Assembly: GCA_937949785.1 (NCBI GenBank) | Contig: CALEDH010000001.1 | Location: forward strand, 124,001-188,000 | DNA: 64,000 nt | From: an uncultured Sulfolobales archaeon | Lineage (GTDB): Archaea; Thermoproteota; Thermoprotei_A; Sulfolobales; NBVN01 | Direction of reading: 5' to 3' | In this document: piece after piece, positions 1 through 8,171 of the stretch | Layout: each line of letters begins with the position of its first letter | Position numbering within the stretch: the first letter of the stretch is position 1 | Position numbers and translations under genes: made by a program | Notes under the pieces: model-generated | The model's input: only the letters and a program-made list of their open reading frames with translations | What the model was told of the DNA's origin: nothing | Databases searched by the model: none

Positions 1-711
1 GAGTTACCGGTAATTTACTTAAGGAGGTATAGGATGGCGTTATTAGCTGATACCCACATAGGTTTTGAGGAGGAGATGGCTGAGAAAGGGGTTTACATAC
101 CACGCTTCCAGAAGAAGAGGTTTATTGGCATTCTTGAAGACCTATTTAACTCAGTTAATGTTGAGGTCCTAACACTAGTCGGTGATTTTAAGCATAAGTT
201 CGACAAGTTAGGCAGAATAGAGAGAATAGAGTTAGATGAGATAATAAGATATGTGTTAAGCAGGGTTGGGAGGTTTATAGTGATTAGAGGTAATCACGAC
301 AACTACCTCTCAATACTTACCCGTAAGTATGACTTTGAATTCGTAGACCAGTTAAACATCGATGACTTCCTAATCGTACACGGACATAGTAAGCTATCAG
401 AGCATGCTAACGTTAAATATGTAGTTATAGGCCATGAACACCCGGTAATTACCTTACGTGATTCTTTAGGAAGTATCGGTAGGTTTCAATGCTTTTTAGT
501 TGGTGAGACTATTTACAACCAGCAACTAATAACGCTACCCGCAGTAGGGGCCTACCAAACAGGCAGTAAGATCACGTTAGATAGGCATACGTACCTATCA
601 CCAATACTTAAGGAGCAGGTAATCATAGAGGGGTTAAGACCTGTGATAATTGATGAGGAAGTAGGGATTTTAGAACTGCCAAGTCTTAAGGACCTATACG
701 ATATGTTTTAA
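1..711 (+). CDS. Metallophosphoesterase, calcineurin-like (5' end outside window)
   Basis: A phosphoesterase of the archaeal YfcE/Lhr-associated type. Metal-binding motifs appear in order: DTHIGFE (residues 6-12 counted from the ATG at 34), GDFKH (50-54), GNHD (86-89), HGH (116-118) and GHEH (133-136). The frame stays open from base 1, and the upstream codons read ELPVIYLRRYR before that ATG. This is the usual beta strand before the first motif in the family, so I infer the true start lies before the window and the ATG at 34 is internal, despite the AAGGAGGT in front of it. The substrate cannot be deduced; relatives are often encoded beside Lhr helicases. Confidence 0.85.
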   Translation, partial: ELPVIYLRRYRMALLADTHIGFEEEMAEKGVYIPRFQKKRFIGILEDLFNSVNVEVLTLVGDFKHKFDKLGRIERIELDEIIRYVLSRVGRFIVIRGNHDNYLSILTRKYDFEFVDQLNIDDFLIVHGHSKLSEHANVKYVVIGHEHPVITLRDSLGSIGRFQCFLVGETIYNQQLITLPAVGAYQTGSKITLDRHTYLSPILKEQVIIEGLRPVIIDEEVGILELPSLKDLYDMF

Positions 712-740
712 TTACTAGTAAGTAAGCATAGTTTAAAAAC

Positions 741-750
741 CCTTTTTAAA
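741..750 (+). promoter_or_regulatory. TATA box of the TBP gene
   Basis: The A/T-rich box CCTTTTTAAA lies about 25 nt before the GTG start at 770. No Shine-Dalgarno motif lies between box and start, so the transcript is probably leaderless or nearly so. A second box-like run (CCTTTTAAAA) follows at 751-760. Confidence 0.5.
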
Positions 751-769
751 CCTTTTAAAAGGGCTTAAT

Positions 770-1330
770 GTGGGGTTAAACCCTTCAATCAGAATTGAGA
801 ACATAGTGGCTACTGTAAGTCTTGAACAGGAATTAGACTTAAATTTGATTGGTAGGAACGTACCTAATATAGAATATGAGCCGGACGAATTTCCAGGCCT
901 TATTATGAGGTTAGAAGGACCTAGGCTTACAGCCCTTATATTCAACTCCGGTAAGATGGTGGTTACAGGGGCTAAGAGCACTCAGGAGTTAATTAAAGGA
1001 TTTAAGAAGATAATTAAAACCTTAACTAAGTATGGCATCATAATCATAGGCAAACCTAAGATTCAGATTCAGAACATAGTGGCTTCAGCCAATCTCAACG
1101 CTGAAGTAAACCTAGAGAAAGCTGCGTACCTACTTAAAAGCACCATGTACGAGCCGGAGCAATTTCCAGGATTAATTCACAGGATGGATAATCCGAGGGT
1201 AGTGCTACTGATATTCAGCAGCGGTAAAATGGTGATAACCGGGGCTAAGAGTGAGGAAGAAGTCTATAGAGCTGTTAGTAATATCTACAATAACTTAAAG
1301 GAAATATCATGTATTAGAGAAATAATGTGA
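770..1330 (+). CDS. tbp: TATA-binding protein (TBP)
   Basis: General transcription factor that binds promoter TATA boxes and recruits TFB and RNA polymerase. The 186 residues form the typical saddle of two imperfect repeats, roughly residues 1-92 and 93-186. Each carries an EP-x2-FPGLI motif and an SGKMV-x-TGAKS motif. The start is GTG: the overlapping ATG at 768 runs into a stop within four codons. There is no acidic C-terminal tail. It stands alone between a phosphoesterase and an sRNA candidate on the opposite strand. Confidence 0.96.
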   Translation: MGLNPSIRIENIVATVSLEQELDLNLIGRNVPNIEYEPDEFPGLIMRLEGPRLTALIFNSGKMVVTGAKSTQELIKGFKKIIKTLTKYGIIIIGKPKIQIQNIVASANLNAEVNLEKAAYLLKSTMYEPEQFPGLIHRMDNPRVVLLIFSSGKMVITGAKSEEEVYRAVSNIYNNLKEISCIREIM

Positions 1331-1344
1331 TTTTTAAACATATA

Positions 1345-1402
1345 ACATCAGAGTGAGTTGCGGTCTTCATCGACTTTCTAAGGCTGCCCACCTCATCATC
1401 TA
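1345..1402 (-). ncRNA. Candidate C/D-box guide sRNA
   Basis: On the minus strand a C box ATGATGA (1399-1393) and a D box CTGA (1351-1348) bound a 51-nt unit. A C'-like CGATGAA lies in the middle and a degenerate D' (TTAGA) just before it. This is the spacing of archaeal 2'-O-methylation guides bound by L7Ae, Nop5 and fibrillarin. A TATA-like GCTTTATACGC (about 1425-1435) lies 25-30 nt upstream of the C box. The guide next to D reads GACCGCAACTCACT; its target was not identified. No protein-coding gene fits the 1331-1557 gap. Confidence 0.55.
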
Positions 1403-1557
1403 ATACACTATACGTATTGAAGCGTATAAAGCTTTTGAGATGTAGGTTAACTACTATAATTAATAAGTTAAGCAGCGATGTTAGCCTGCACTACTAAGCA
1501 TATTTGCTGAGAAACCCGTTGACCACAGACTTAAAGCAAACAACGCTCAAGCTGTTT

Positions 1558-2184
1558 CTACCCCTGAACTCTGCGAGCTCCGGCTTCAGCTGTAGAGATG
1601 TTCACCCTATCTAATATATATGGGTTCTTAGTAAGTCCTGACGCTATCACATCAGCTATTCTGAGGGGTTCTGGGTATTGATTAATTTTCTGTAGGCTTA
1701 GTAAGACATTAAACGCGTTAGCGTTACTTATACCTGTGCATGATATTAGTAAGTTACCCTTAGGGGTTGTGACTTCATAGACTTTACGGTAGCTCTTCTC
1801 TATAACTTTATACCTATCTAACCAATCATCGAAGTTCTTCATGAGGGCATCTCTAATTGATTTAAGGTTTAAACTATGTTTAAATATAGCTATTACCGGT
1901 ACTGAGATTTCACTATGAATAACTTCTGGGTCTACGATGTTAAAACCTGCATATGTTACCCCGTCAAGAAATATAGCTGAGTGGGTTATGCCTAAAGACC
2001 TAACACATTTAAGAGTTACCTCTGTTCCATCTAAGCCGTCAACCGATATCGTGCCTAACCTAATAGCTGTTAGGTTTAACCCCTCACACGAAGTCATAAC
2101 TAGTAATGTCTTCCTACCGGATTTCTTATAGGTTAATGGGAAGTAACCATCATCTACTCCTAAAGTTTTTAATAATGCCTTCAA
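1558..2184 (-). CDS. DUF99 / UPF0215 family protein
   Basis: A 208-residue protein of the archaeal DUF99 family, which has an RNase H-like, endonuclease V-related fold and no settled function. Family-typical stretches are the N-terminal GVDDG, an internal SAIFLDGVTYAGFN segment and a C-terminal PEPLRIADVIASGL. The start is TTG, preceded by a strong GGAGGAGG motif. The gene overlaps the 3' end of orc1 by 35 bp and is co-directional, so the two are probably translationally coupled. Confidence 0.85.
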   Translation of the reverse strand: MKALLKTLGVDDGYFPLTYKKSGRKTLLVMTSCEGLNLTAIRLGTISVDGLDGTEVTLKCVRSLGITHSAIFLDGVTYAGFNIVDPEVIHSEISVPVIAIFKHSLNLKSIRDALMKNFDDWLDRYKVIEKSYRKVYEVTTPKGNLLISCTGISNANAFNVLLSLQKINQYPEPLRIADVIASGLTKNPYILDRVNISTAEAGARRVQG

Positions 2185-3367
2185 ACCTTTCCTCCTCCTT
2201 CAATACCCTAATTAATGTGTCTAGGTCGGTGTTAAGTTTTATAAGTCTGGTCTTCCCATACCTACCCCTACTAACCACCTTAGCGTTAATTATCCCAACC
2301 ATATCTAACTCACTGACTATATCGCTAATCCTCCTCTGAGTGACCGGGTCTACGTTTAAATACCTACATAATTCTCTGTAGACGTTGTAAACATCACCTG
2401 TAGTCCTGCTTTCACCACCTATAGTTAGTGATAGGAGTACTAACTTACTATGGAGGGGTAAGGTCTTAATAACCTCAGCAACCCTATCCTTCTCTATCTC
2501 CATTCTAGCACTCAACACATGCTCCTTAGTAACCTTACACACCCCCTCCCTCTCAGCTATCTCACCAGCAACTCTTAACATATCTAAAGCCCTTCTAGCA
2601 TCTCCATGTTCCTTAGCCGCTATTGACGCACATAACGAGATCACACCATCATCAAGTACCCCAGGTTTGAAAGCCCTAATAGCCCTACGTGAGAGTATGT
2701 CTTCAAGCTGTACCGCATCGTATGGCGGGAACACAACCTCCTCCTCACCTAAGCTAGACTTAACCCTAGGGTCTAACCCCTCAATAAAGTTAACATCATT
2801 AGTTATACCAACTATGGTGACTTTCCCCTTCCTAAGTTCTTCGTTAACCCTTGTCAACCTATAAAGCAGTTCATCACCGCATTTCTTAACGAGTGAGTCA
2901 ACCTCATCTAAAATCACAACTAAGGGTACTCCCAAACTATCTAAGGCTGAAATAATCCTCCTGAAAACCTCTGAAGTTGAAAGCCCTGTAAACGGTATTC
3001 TAACCCCTACGGAATCAGCCAACCTAGCTAGAACTCTGTAGGTAGTATCATCATACCTACAATTAATATAGCTATATTTAGAGGACTTCCCAAACCTACT
3101 GGTGTACTCCTCAAACTTTATTAAGACATATTTAACAACGGCTGTCTTCCCAGTCCCTGTTAAACCATAAATGAATACGTTGCTAGGTCTCTCACCCCTA
3201 AAAATAGGGGCTAAAATCGAACTAACCTTACTTATCTGCTCATCCCTATGCGGTAGTTCGTTAGGTATGTAATCAGGTCTTAAAACCTCCCTATCATTAA
3301 AAATGTTAGAGCTTAAACTCCTCTCGGCAATCCTCCTAAAGATATCGTCAACACTCACTTCTAACAT
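2150..3367 (-). CDS. orc1: Orc1/Cdc6 replication initiator
   Basis: Origin-recognition AAA+ ATPase. Walker A GLTGTGKT is at residues 68-75 and Walker B LDEVD at 153-157. A GVRIPFTGLSTSEV segment matches the Orc1 initiator-specific region, and a C-terminal winged helix occupies about residues 305-400. The length of 405 residues is normal. Archaeal orc1 genes often lie beside origins, and the 185-bp divergent gap to L40e (3368-3552) is a candidate. I found no convincing ORB repeats there, so any origin role is unproven. A second Orc1 paralogue lies at 61222. Confidence 0.93.
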   Translation of the reverse strand: MLEVSVDDIFRRIAERSLSSNIFNDREVLRPDYIPNELPHRDEQISKVSSILAPIFRGERPSNVFIYGLTGTGKTAVVKYVLIKFEEYTSRFGKSSKYSYINCRYDDTTYRVLARLADSVGVRIPFTGLSTSEVFRRIISALDSLGVPLVVILDEVDSLVKKCGDELLYRLTRVNEELRKGKVTIVGITNDVNFIEGLDPRVKSSLGEEEVVFPPYDAVQLEDILSRRAIRAFKPGVLDDGVISLCASIAAKEHGDARRALDMLRVAGEIAEREGVCKVTKEHVLSARMEIEKDRVAEVIKTLPLHSKLVLLSLTIGGESRTTGDVYNVYRELCRYLNVDPVTQRRISDIVSELDMVGIINAKVVSRGRYGKTRLIKLNTDLDTLIRVLKEEERFEGIIKNFRSR

Positions 3368-3468
3368 CCCACTAATTAAATTTTAGTTATAGTAATAAGA
3401 TAAGATTAACCTCCTAATCCTCTTAACCTACCTACCGTAGACTTCAAGGTGATATTGAGGAGGTTGAA

Positions 3469-3491
3469 GGCTGGAGCTTAAGGCTTCAGCC
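3469..3491. repeat. Inverted repeat between orc1 and L40e
   Basis: GGCTGGAGC and GCTTCAGCC face each other across a 5-nt loop and pair at 8 of 9 positions. The following GTGAGG resembles the right-end hairpins of archaeal IS200/IS605 or TnpB elements, so this may be an element scar. A role in replication or transcription is equally unproven. Confidence 0.4.
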
Positions 3492-3552
3492 GTGAGGTCA
3501 ATTTTAAGGTATATAAACCACTTATTAATAGGTAAACTAAGGTGTGTAGTAA

Positions 3553-3720
3553 ATGCCTGTTACAGACCCGGTTAAAAGTGAAATAGTTAGGAAGAGGTTG
3601 CTTGATAAGAAAATTTGCAGGAAGTGTGGCGCTACAAACCCTCCGAAAGCTGTTAAGTGCCGTAAATGTAAGAGTAGGAATTTAAGGCTGAAGAAGAAAT
3701 TCGGCGGTAAAAAAGGTTAA
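3553..3720 (+). CDS. rpl40e: Large ribosomal subunit protein eL40 (L40e)
   Basis: A 55-residue basic zinc-binding ribosomal protein. CRKCG (residues 22-26) and CRKCK (36-40) give the four zinc-ligating cysteines, followed by the Arg/Lys-rich tail typical of archaeal L40e. The start is an ATG; AAGGTGTG lies about 8 nt upstream and a TATA-like GTATATAAA near 3508. The gene is divergent from orc1. Confidence 0.93.
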   Translation: MPVTDPVKSEIVRKRLLDKKICRKCGATNPPKAVKCRKCKSRNLRLKKKFGGKKG

Positions 3721-3753
3721 CATTCAATATCATTCAATAACGTCTCGCAGTGT

Positions 3754-4347
3754 TTAAACTTTAAACCCAACCGCCTTAAGCCTCCCCAGCAAAAGCTTCT
3801 CTTCATCAGGGAATTCTCTCCTAACCCTCTCCTTAATCATGTTAAAATCTAGTTTTAATTTACCGTTCTTAACTAGGTCAGCCACTACATTTAAATCTTC
3901 TAAGTCGCGGTCCCTACCAGCACGTGCCTTCAGAACTACGTAATCCTCAACACTTATGCACTTAATCTTAATATCAACTAACTTAACCTCCCTAGCCGAC
4001 CTCACCATGCTCTCAGGTATATAGAGGTCTAAAACGTTCTCATGAAGTTCTACGACTACCTCACTATCATCGAAGATACAGTAAAGAGCTGGGGTCCCCC
4101 ACTCGTTCTGCGATAACTCACAACCAAGTCTAACACTAATGCTCCTGACGATGTCCTCATCTACGTAGGGGCTGAAATTAGTAACGAATATATCTACATC
4201 GTCTTCGAATTCATCAACGTTTAAGTATAGTAATAATACGGTACTGCCTATTAAAACGCCGTCAACGCCTAAATCCTTAAGCCTCAGAAGTATATTCCTT
4301 AAAACATCCCTACCATACCCCAAATAATTACCACCAATATCTAGCAT
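3754..4347 (-). CDS. Nucleotidyltransferase-fold protein
   Basis: A 197-residue protein with the polymerase-beta-like signature: Gly34-Ser35 followed by Asp50-x-Asp52, then a beta-rich core and a helical C-terminus. It resembles archaeal relatives of the MNT/AbiEii nucleotidyltransferase group, but there is no adjacent HEPN or antitoxin gene, so I do not call it a toxin. A GGTGG motif lies 7 nt before an in-frame TTG nine codons in, which may be the true start instead of the ATG at 4347. Substrate unknown. Confidence 0.65.
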   Translation of the reverse strand: MLDIGGNYLGYGRDVLRNILLRLKDLGVDGVLIGSTVLLLYLNVDEFEDDVDIFVTNFSPYVDEDIVRSISVRLGCELSQNEWGTPALYCIFDDSEVVVELHENVLDLYIPESMVRSAREVKLVDIKIKCISVEDYVVLKARAGRDRDLEDLNVVADLVKNGKLKLDFNMIKERVRREFPDEEKLLLGRLKAVGFKV

Positions 4348-4420
4348 AATTTTAAGGGAATTATAAGCTGAAATTAAATTTAAGTAAATTTAAAAATCTT
4401 GTTAACTCATACATCTTAGA

Positions 4421-4510
4421 GCCGGGGTGGCCGAGCGGCCTAAGGCGGCGGGCTGCAGTGATTGTTAGAAACCCGTTTATCCGCGGGTTCGAATCCCGCC
4501 CCCGGCTCCA
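4421..4510 (+). tRNA. tRNA-Cys (GCA) with intron
   Basis: The acceptor arms GCCGGGG and CCCCGGC close the cloverleaf. The D arm, a GCGGG/CCCGT anticodon stem and a T arm (GCGGG-TTCGAAT-CCCGC) are all present. The anticodon loop is enlarged to 19 nt. Removing about 12 nt (4459-4470, after position 37) leaves CTGCAGA with anticodon GCA (4455-4457). The acceptor sequence matches archaeal tRNA-Cys, and the absence of a long variable arm excludes Ser and Leu. The variable loop may be 6 nt. TCCA is encoded at the 3' end. A TATA-like AATTTAAAAATC lies about 28 nt upstream. Confidence 0.85.
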
Positions 4511-4759
4511 AGGACCATTAAAGGACTGTGGGCTGACTTCCCACCTAAGTTTTAACGGTTTGTAAATCATCGATCTGATATTTGAAGACCTCTACTTAGC
4601 AGATACTACCTATTTAGTTAATCTTCTGCAGGCTATGATAGGTATTTATAAGGAGTAGGATGTTAATACTTAACACACTGTTTTAAAACATAGCTTAATT
4701 TTATTGTTAGGTCATCAACCACGAAGCATACATCAGCATAAATAACTACGTCGAAGCGT

Positions 4760-5347
4760 TTAACTCTCTAACTTAGTGATTACCTCTTTAAGCCTTCTCA
4801 ACCTATCCTTTCCCTTCATCAGTACTTCATTACAAATGCTTACTAAGTCAGTGGTAGGGTCTACGAATATCCTATCACCGGCCTTAACAACGTATGTAAG
4901 TCCTATACCGCTTCTTAACTCTAACACTATACCGTCTTTTCTAAAGCTTATTACACCGCTGTGCTTTAATCCCGCAACCCTACTGGCCGAGATAAGGGTT
5001 CGTGCTTCCTTTAAAGTAGCTGTGGATATATGAAGTATAGGTCCTGTAACAATTACCCATAATCTACTTAATATCGGTTTATTAAGGAATTCTAGGAATT
5101 CCTCAGATGTTATAGGTTTATGTTTTTTAAAAATTACTGTTGACGTCTTCCTCATCCAGGGCATCTGCGCGTCAACGAATATTATCCTACCGCTACATGA
5201 GCTAATAGTAAATGCATCCTCTCTTTTAAATATCTCTAGTAGTAGGTCTGAGATATCCTCATCTAAGTAACCTATGTGGATGTCCTCCAACAACCTCCTG
5301 AACATCGCTTCCTTCTTCTTAGCCCATAAAGCTCTATCAACCTTCAT
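4760..5347 (-). CDS. taw3: tRNA wybutosine-pathway methyltransferase Taw3 (Tyw3 family)
   Basis: SAM-dependent enzyme methylating a wyosine intermediate at G37 of tRNA-Phe. It shows the family motifs SSCSGRI (residues 49-55), a central GPILHIS, and AGLKHSG near residue 130. I chose the ATG at 5347 because GGTAGGTG lies 7 nt upstream; the GTG three codons earlier falls inside that motif. It overlaps ttuA upstream by 11 bp, so two tRNA-modification genes form an operon. Confidence 0.9.
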   Translation of the reverse strand: MKVDRALWAKKKEAMFRRLLEDIHIGYLDEDISDLLLEIFKREDAFTISSCSGRIIFVDAQMPWMRKTSTVIFKKHKPITSEEFLEFLNKPILSRLWVIVTGPILHISTATLKEARTLISASRVAGLKHSGVISFRKDGIVLELRSGIGLTYVVKAGDRIFVDPTTDLVSICNEVLMKGKDRLRRLKEVITKLES

Positions 5348-6287
5348 CGAGGGCACCTACCTTACTAAGTAATTCACATGTCTTACATATAGTTCTATTA
5401 TGCGCTGTAGGTTCCCCGCAGAACCTACATATGGGTAATGGCGGTATGCCAGCGTTGCTGACATACTTAACTATTAACTCATCTACGAAGTCGAGAAATC
5501 CTAGAAGTGTCCCAGGCTTAACACCTTCAAGCCTATATAGGTACTCCCTTATCTTAGCCCTTAAAGTAGGTCTGCTAAGAATGTATGGACACTCAACTTC
5601 TTGAAATTTAAAGCCTCTTAAGTAAGCGTATACAGCGCATTCCCACTCATAAACCTTTCTAAGAGGTTTTACCCTTCTAACAAATAAATCGCTTAGCCGA
5701 GGTCCTTTAGGATGTGATTGTAGGAGCCTGTTTAAATCACCTCTCAACATGTTTATAAAAGCTGTTTGGACCTCATCATCTAAGTTATGAGCTGTTAATA
5801 CTTTATCGTATCCTAACTCCCTAGCATACCTATTCACTATCCTCCTTCTTATCATACCGCAGAAAGTGCAAGGACTTACGTTTAAATTAGACTTAATAGA
5901 CCTCTCCACTAAGTCCTTAAGATCGTGACCTACTGCCTCCTTAAATGATGTCTTAACGCAGTCCACACCTAGCTCTCTACAACTCTTTAAAACCCATACA
6001 ACATCTTCATCTCTGTTATAACCTTCAATACCTTCAGATACCGTGATAACGCCTAATTTACTTGGTTTATGAATTCTTGAGATAACGTCGAATAGTACGA
6101 AGCTGTCCTTACCACCGGAGACCGCTAGTAACAGCCTATCATTGGGATGGAACATCTCATACCTACGCACCTCATTTACCACACGTAACATCACATCCTC
6201 TATAAAACATCTACTACATAACGTCCTCCCACAGTGTTTCTGTAGTACTATAGCATTGTTAGCGCCGCAGTTACTACATCTTACTAT
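5337..6287 (-). CDS. ttuA: tRNA 2-thiouridine synthase-like protein (TtuA/Ncs6 family), probable AUA start
   Basis: PP-loop enzyme of tRNA thiolation. From the proposed start it has an N-terminal zinc finger (Cys4, Cys7, Cys19, Cys24, Cys27), PP-loop SGGKDS (57-62), likely Fe-S cysteines Cys140, Cys143 and Cys233, an HNLDDEVQT segment near 167 and a C-terminal double CxxC zinc motif. The first ordinary start is the GTG at 6194, which would remove the N-terminal finger. No ATG, GTG or TTG exists in frame between that GTG and the upstream stop. An ATA at 6287-6285 sits 7 nt after GGTGG (6299-6295), so I infer AUA initiation. Confidence 0.8.
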   Translation of the reverse strand: MVRCSNCGANNAIVLQKHCGRTLCSRCFIEDVMLRVVNEVRRYEMFHPNDRLLLAVSGGKDSFVLFDVISRIHKPSKLGVITVSEGIEGYNRDEDVVWVLKSCRELGVDCVKTSFKEAVGHDLKDLVERSIKSNLNVSPCTFCGMIRRRIVNRYARELGYDKVLTAHNLDDEVQTAFINMLRGDLNRLLQSHPKGPRLSDLFVRRVKPLRKVYEWECAVYAYLRGFKFQEVECPYILSRPTLRAKIREYLYRLEGVKPGTLLGFLDFVDELIVKYVSNAGIPPLPICRFCGEPTAHNRTICKTCELLSKVGALDEG

Positions 6288-6570
6288 CTCTAGGCCACCG
6301 TAGTAATCACAGATAAAATGTTTTTAAATTGACATTACCTTCGACAGCGATTTCAGCTAATTCACCGCCTTCAACTCCACCACCCTAAAATCCCTCAAAG
6401 TTCGTCGGGAACGTCATCAAGTTCTAACCAAGGTAAAGCTATGAATACATTTAAGCTTAGTTTTAAGGTTAAGAACGTTGATATCACACCTTAAAGTTTT
6501 AATTAGCTTAATAGTCGATCGTTTTAAAATTTGTCAGTGTGAAGCAAACTTTATTGGTGGGTGGGGGCTT
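6288..6570. other. Intergenic region between ttuA and mazG-like gene
   Basis: It holds the ttuA promoter (ATTTAAAAAC on the minus strand near 6330) and another box, minus-strand AATTTTAAAACG near 6521-6532. About 25 nt after the latter a short minus-strand reading frame begins (GTG at 6487 to a stop at 6395). It would continue plausibly to 6357 only after a frameshift. I see no recognisable gene here. Confidence 0.4.
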
Positions 6571-6819
6571 ACGAGTCTAACCATAAATGAAGTTCAGGAG
6601 ATTATGAGGAAATACTACTACGGGAAAGACAGTGCTAGAGGTTTATACGCTACCTTCACATGGTTTGTAGAGGAGGTAGGTGAGCTGGCAGAGGCCCTAC
6701 TTTCAAGTGATAAAGAGAAGATCGGGGAGGAGATTGCGGACGTACTTGCATGGCTTACCTCAATAGCTAACCTACTAGATGTAGATGTTGAGACGTATTT
6801 TAAAAGGAAATACCTCTAA
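6571..6819 (+). CDS. MazG-like nucleotide pyrophosphohydrolase, short form
   Basis: A small all-alpha NTP pyrophosphohydrolase of the MazG-like house-cleaning group. The metal-binding signature is EEVGE (residues 34-38) with EE-x2-D (53-57), followed by LAWL. The start is uncertain. The upstream TTG at 6478 adds about 30 residues unlike the family; the ATG at 6604 removes the first helix. An in-frame ACG at 6571 lies 6 nt after GGTGGGTGG and yields the expected N-terminal length. I use that start, at low certainty. Confidence 0.7.
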   Translation, partial: TSLTINEVQEIMRKYYYGKDSARGLYATFTWFVEEVGELAEALLSSDKEKIGEEIADVLAWLTSIANLLDVDVETYFKRKYL

Positions 6820-6826
6820 ACATACT

Positions 6827-7897
6827 TCAACACTGAAGATTCCAACTCTTTGAGAATTTAGAGTATTCAGTATAAGGTATGGTAAAACTTACTCTACGAG
6901 ACCTGTCGAGGAGGTAGGTATTATAGTTGACGTTTAGATCCTTTAAGTACTTAAGTAGGTTATTAAGGATCTCAGGATCCATTACTGCAAGGACGTACAT
7001 AACACCTTTAAAAGATATATAAATACCTGCAATGAAGGGTAGTTCGGAGAGCGTGTTAGCCAGCCTACATAACGATCCGTAATCACCTTCAACTCTTATA
7101 AGAGTGTAGAGAGAACTCTCAGGAGGAAGTGGTATGAGCCTTAATTTAAAGCCTTTAACAATCTTACTAATACATACATTATAATGTCTGAGGACCTTCG
7201 AATAACTAATCCCTAACTCCCTACTAATATTAGCGACTTGGTTGAAGGGGTCTTTCTCTAACTCCTTAATAATGAGTAAGTCAAGAAAGCTAAACCTAAC
7301 ATTCCTACGTAGGTTTAAATCGATAACTTTATGAGGAGTGAAGCCTCCGTAGAATAGCTTATATAGCCTATCCCAATTAATTTTATATGTTCTATCCATA
7401 AAATCGAAGTGCTGAGTAAGCTTAGCCTTCGAATATATAGACGTACTACTAATATCATGTGAAACTACGTTCTTAAATTTCGAGATGACATCATTAACGC
7501 TGATAGTACTAGGTAGGTAGTAGGCAAGCATGGTGCCTTGAAATGGTAATATAATGGGTGCGTAGAAAGCTAAAAACCTCCCAGTAACATCATCTCCCTT
7601 TAATACTTCATCTAGCTCTAAAGACTCATTTAATATGATTATTAATCTACTCAACCCAATGGCGTTTAGGTCAACGTTAATGCTGAAGCCCACCCCTAAT
7701 TTCCTAAGAAACCCTAACTTACGAGATAAAGTATATGAAGGTATGCCTAAATCCTTAGCTATTTCCGACTTCATCGGTAAATGCTCATACGAAAGTATAT
7801 GTTCTATAAGACTAGCTAGAGAAAAATCTAAATACTTGTAAAAATTGTTGGAGAGCTTCTTAATCTCATCTACGAAGTTTTTTCTAGCGAAGGTCAT
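6827..7897 (-). CDS. Two-HTH transcription regulator, Lrp/AsnC-like architecture
   Basis: About 356 residues with two similar halves. A winged-helix segment sits near residues 40-75 (SEIAKDLGIPSYTLSRKLGFLRKLG region) and a second near 215-245 (ISRELGISYSKVLRHY region). Each is followed by an alpha/beta region that could be a ligand-binding domain. A tandem regulator of this kind is probably DNA-binding; the ligand and targets are unknown. The ATG at 7897 follows a TTG directly and a TATTTTAAATT box close by, so the transcript is probably leaderless. It is convergent with the mazG-like gene. Confidence 0.6.
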   Translation of the reverse strand: MTFARKNFVDEIKKLSNNFYKYLDFSLASLIEHILSYEHLPMKSEIAKDLGIPSYTLSRKLGFLRKLGVGFSINVDLNAIGLSRLIIILNESLELDEVLKGDDVTGRFLAFYAPIILPFQGTMLAYYLPSTISVNDVISKFKNVVSHDISSTSIYSKAKLTQHFDFMDRTYKINWDRLYKLFYGGFTPHKVIDLNLRRNVRFSFLDLLIIKELEKDPFNQVANISRELGISYSKVLRHYNVCISKIVKGFKLRLIPLPPESSLYTLIRVEGDYGSLCRLANTLSELPFIAGIYISFKGVMYVLAVMDPEILNNLLKYLKDLNVNYNTYLLDRSRRVSFTIPYTEYSKFSKSWNLQC

Positions 7898-7992
7898 CAA
7901 TTTAAAATATCAATACGGATCTTATTAATATTTTTAAATGATGTGACTAGACAATATCAGAAAATTTAAACAGAAATTTTAGTGAAATCCTT

Positions 7993-8142
7993 ATGGTGGT
8001 CGTATTGGATAAGACCAAGTTAAAGTTAGAGTTACTTACATCACCAGCACTCCCGTTAATTGTAAAGATCGTGGTGATAGGCTTAGCTGCTGCTAAGATC
8101 CTCCCGTTAAGAGGAGATCCTTACAACTCCGATTCCTTCTAA
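7993..8142 (+). CDS. Small hydrophobic protein, 49 aa
   Basis: ATG at 7993, TAA at 8140-8142. Residues 14-38 are hydrophobic (LLTSPALPLIVKIVVIGLAA region) and could form one membrane helix flanked by lysines; the C-terminus is short and polar. A TATA-like AAAATTTAAAC lies about 28 nt upstream, fitting a leaderless transcript. I recognise no family. Confidence 0.45.
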   Translation: MVVVLDKTKLKLELLTSPALPLIVKIVVIGLAAAKILPLRGDPYNSDSF

Positions 8143-8171
8143 CCGGTCATTTTTAAACCGACTTCATGTTT

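Noticed and set aside
3368-3552. Replication origin with ORB repeats
   Set aside because: No recognisable ORB or AT-rich unwinding repeat; only a single hairpin was found.
4421-4510. tRNA-Ser or tRNA-Leu reading of the intron-bearing tRNA
   Set aside because: There is no long variable arm, and removing a 12-nt insert gives a GCA anticodon with a Cys-type acceptor.
4361-4570. Minus-strand 69-aa frame across the tRNA-Cys gene
   Set aside because: It is the antisense of a clear cloverleaf; composition is dictated by the tRNA.
4595-4759. Short minus-strand frame after taw3
   Set aside because: About 33 open codons after a stop, with no convincing start or Shine-Dalgarno motif; expected by chance.
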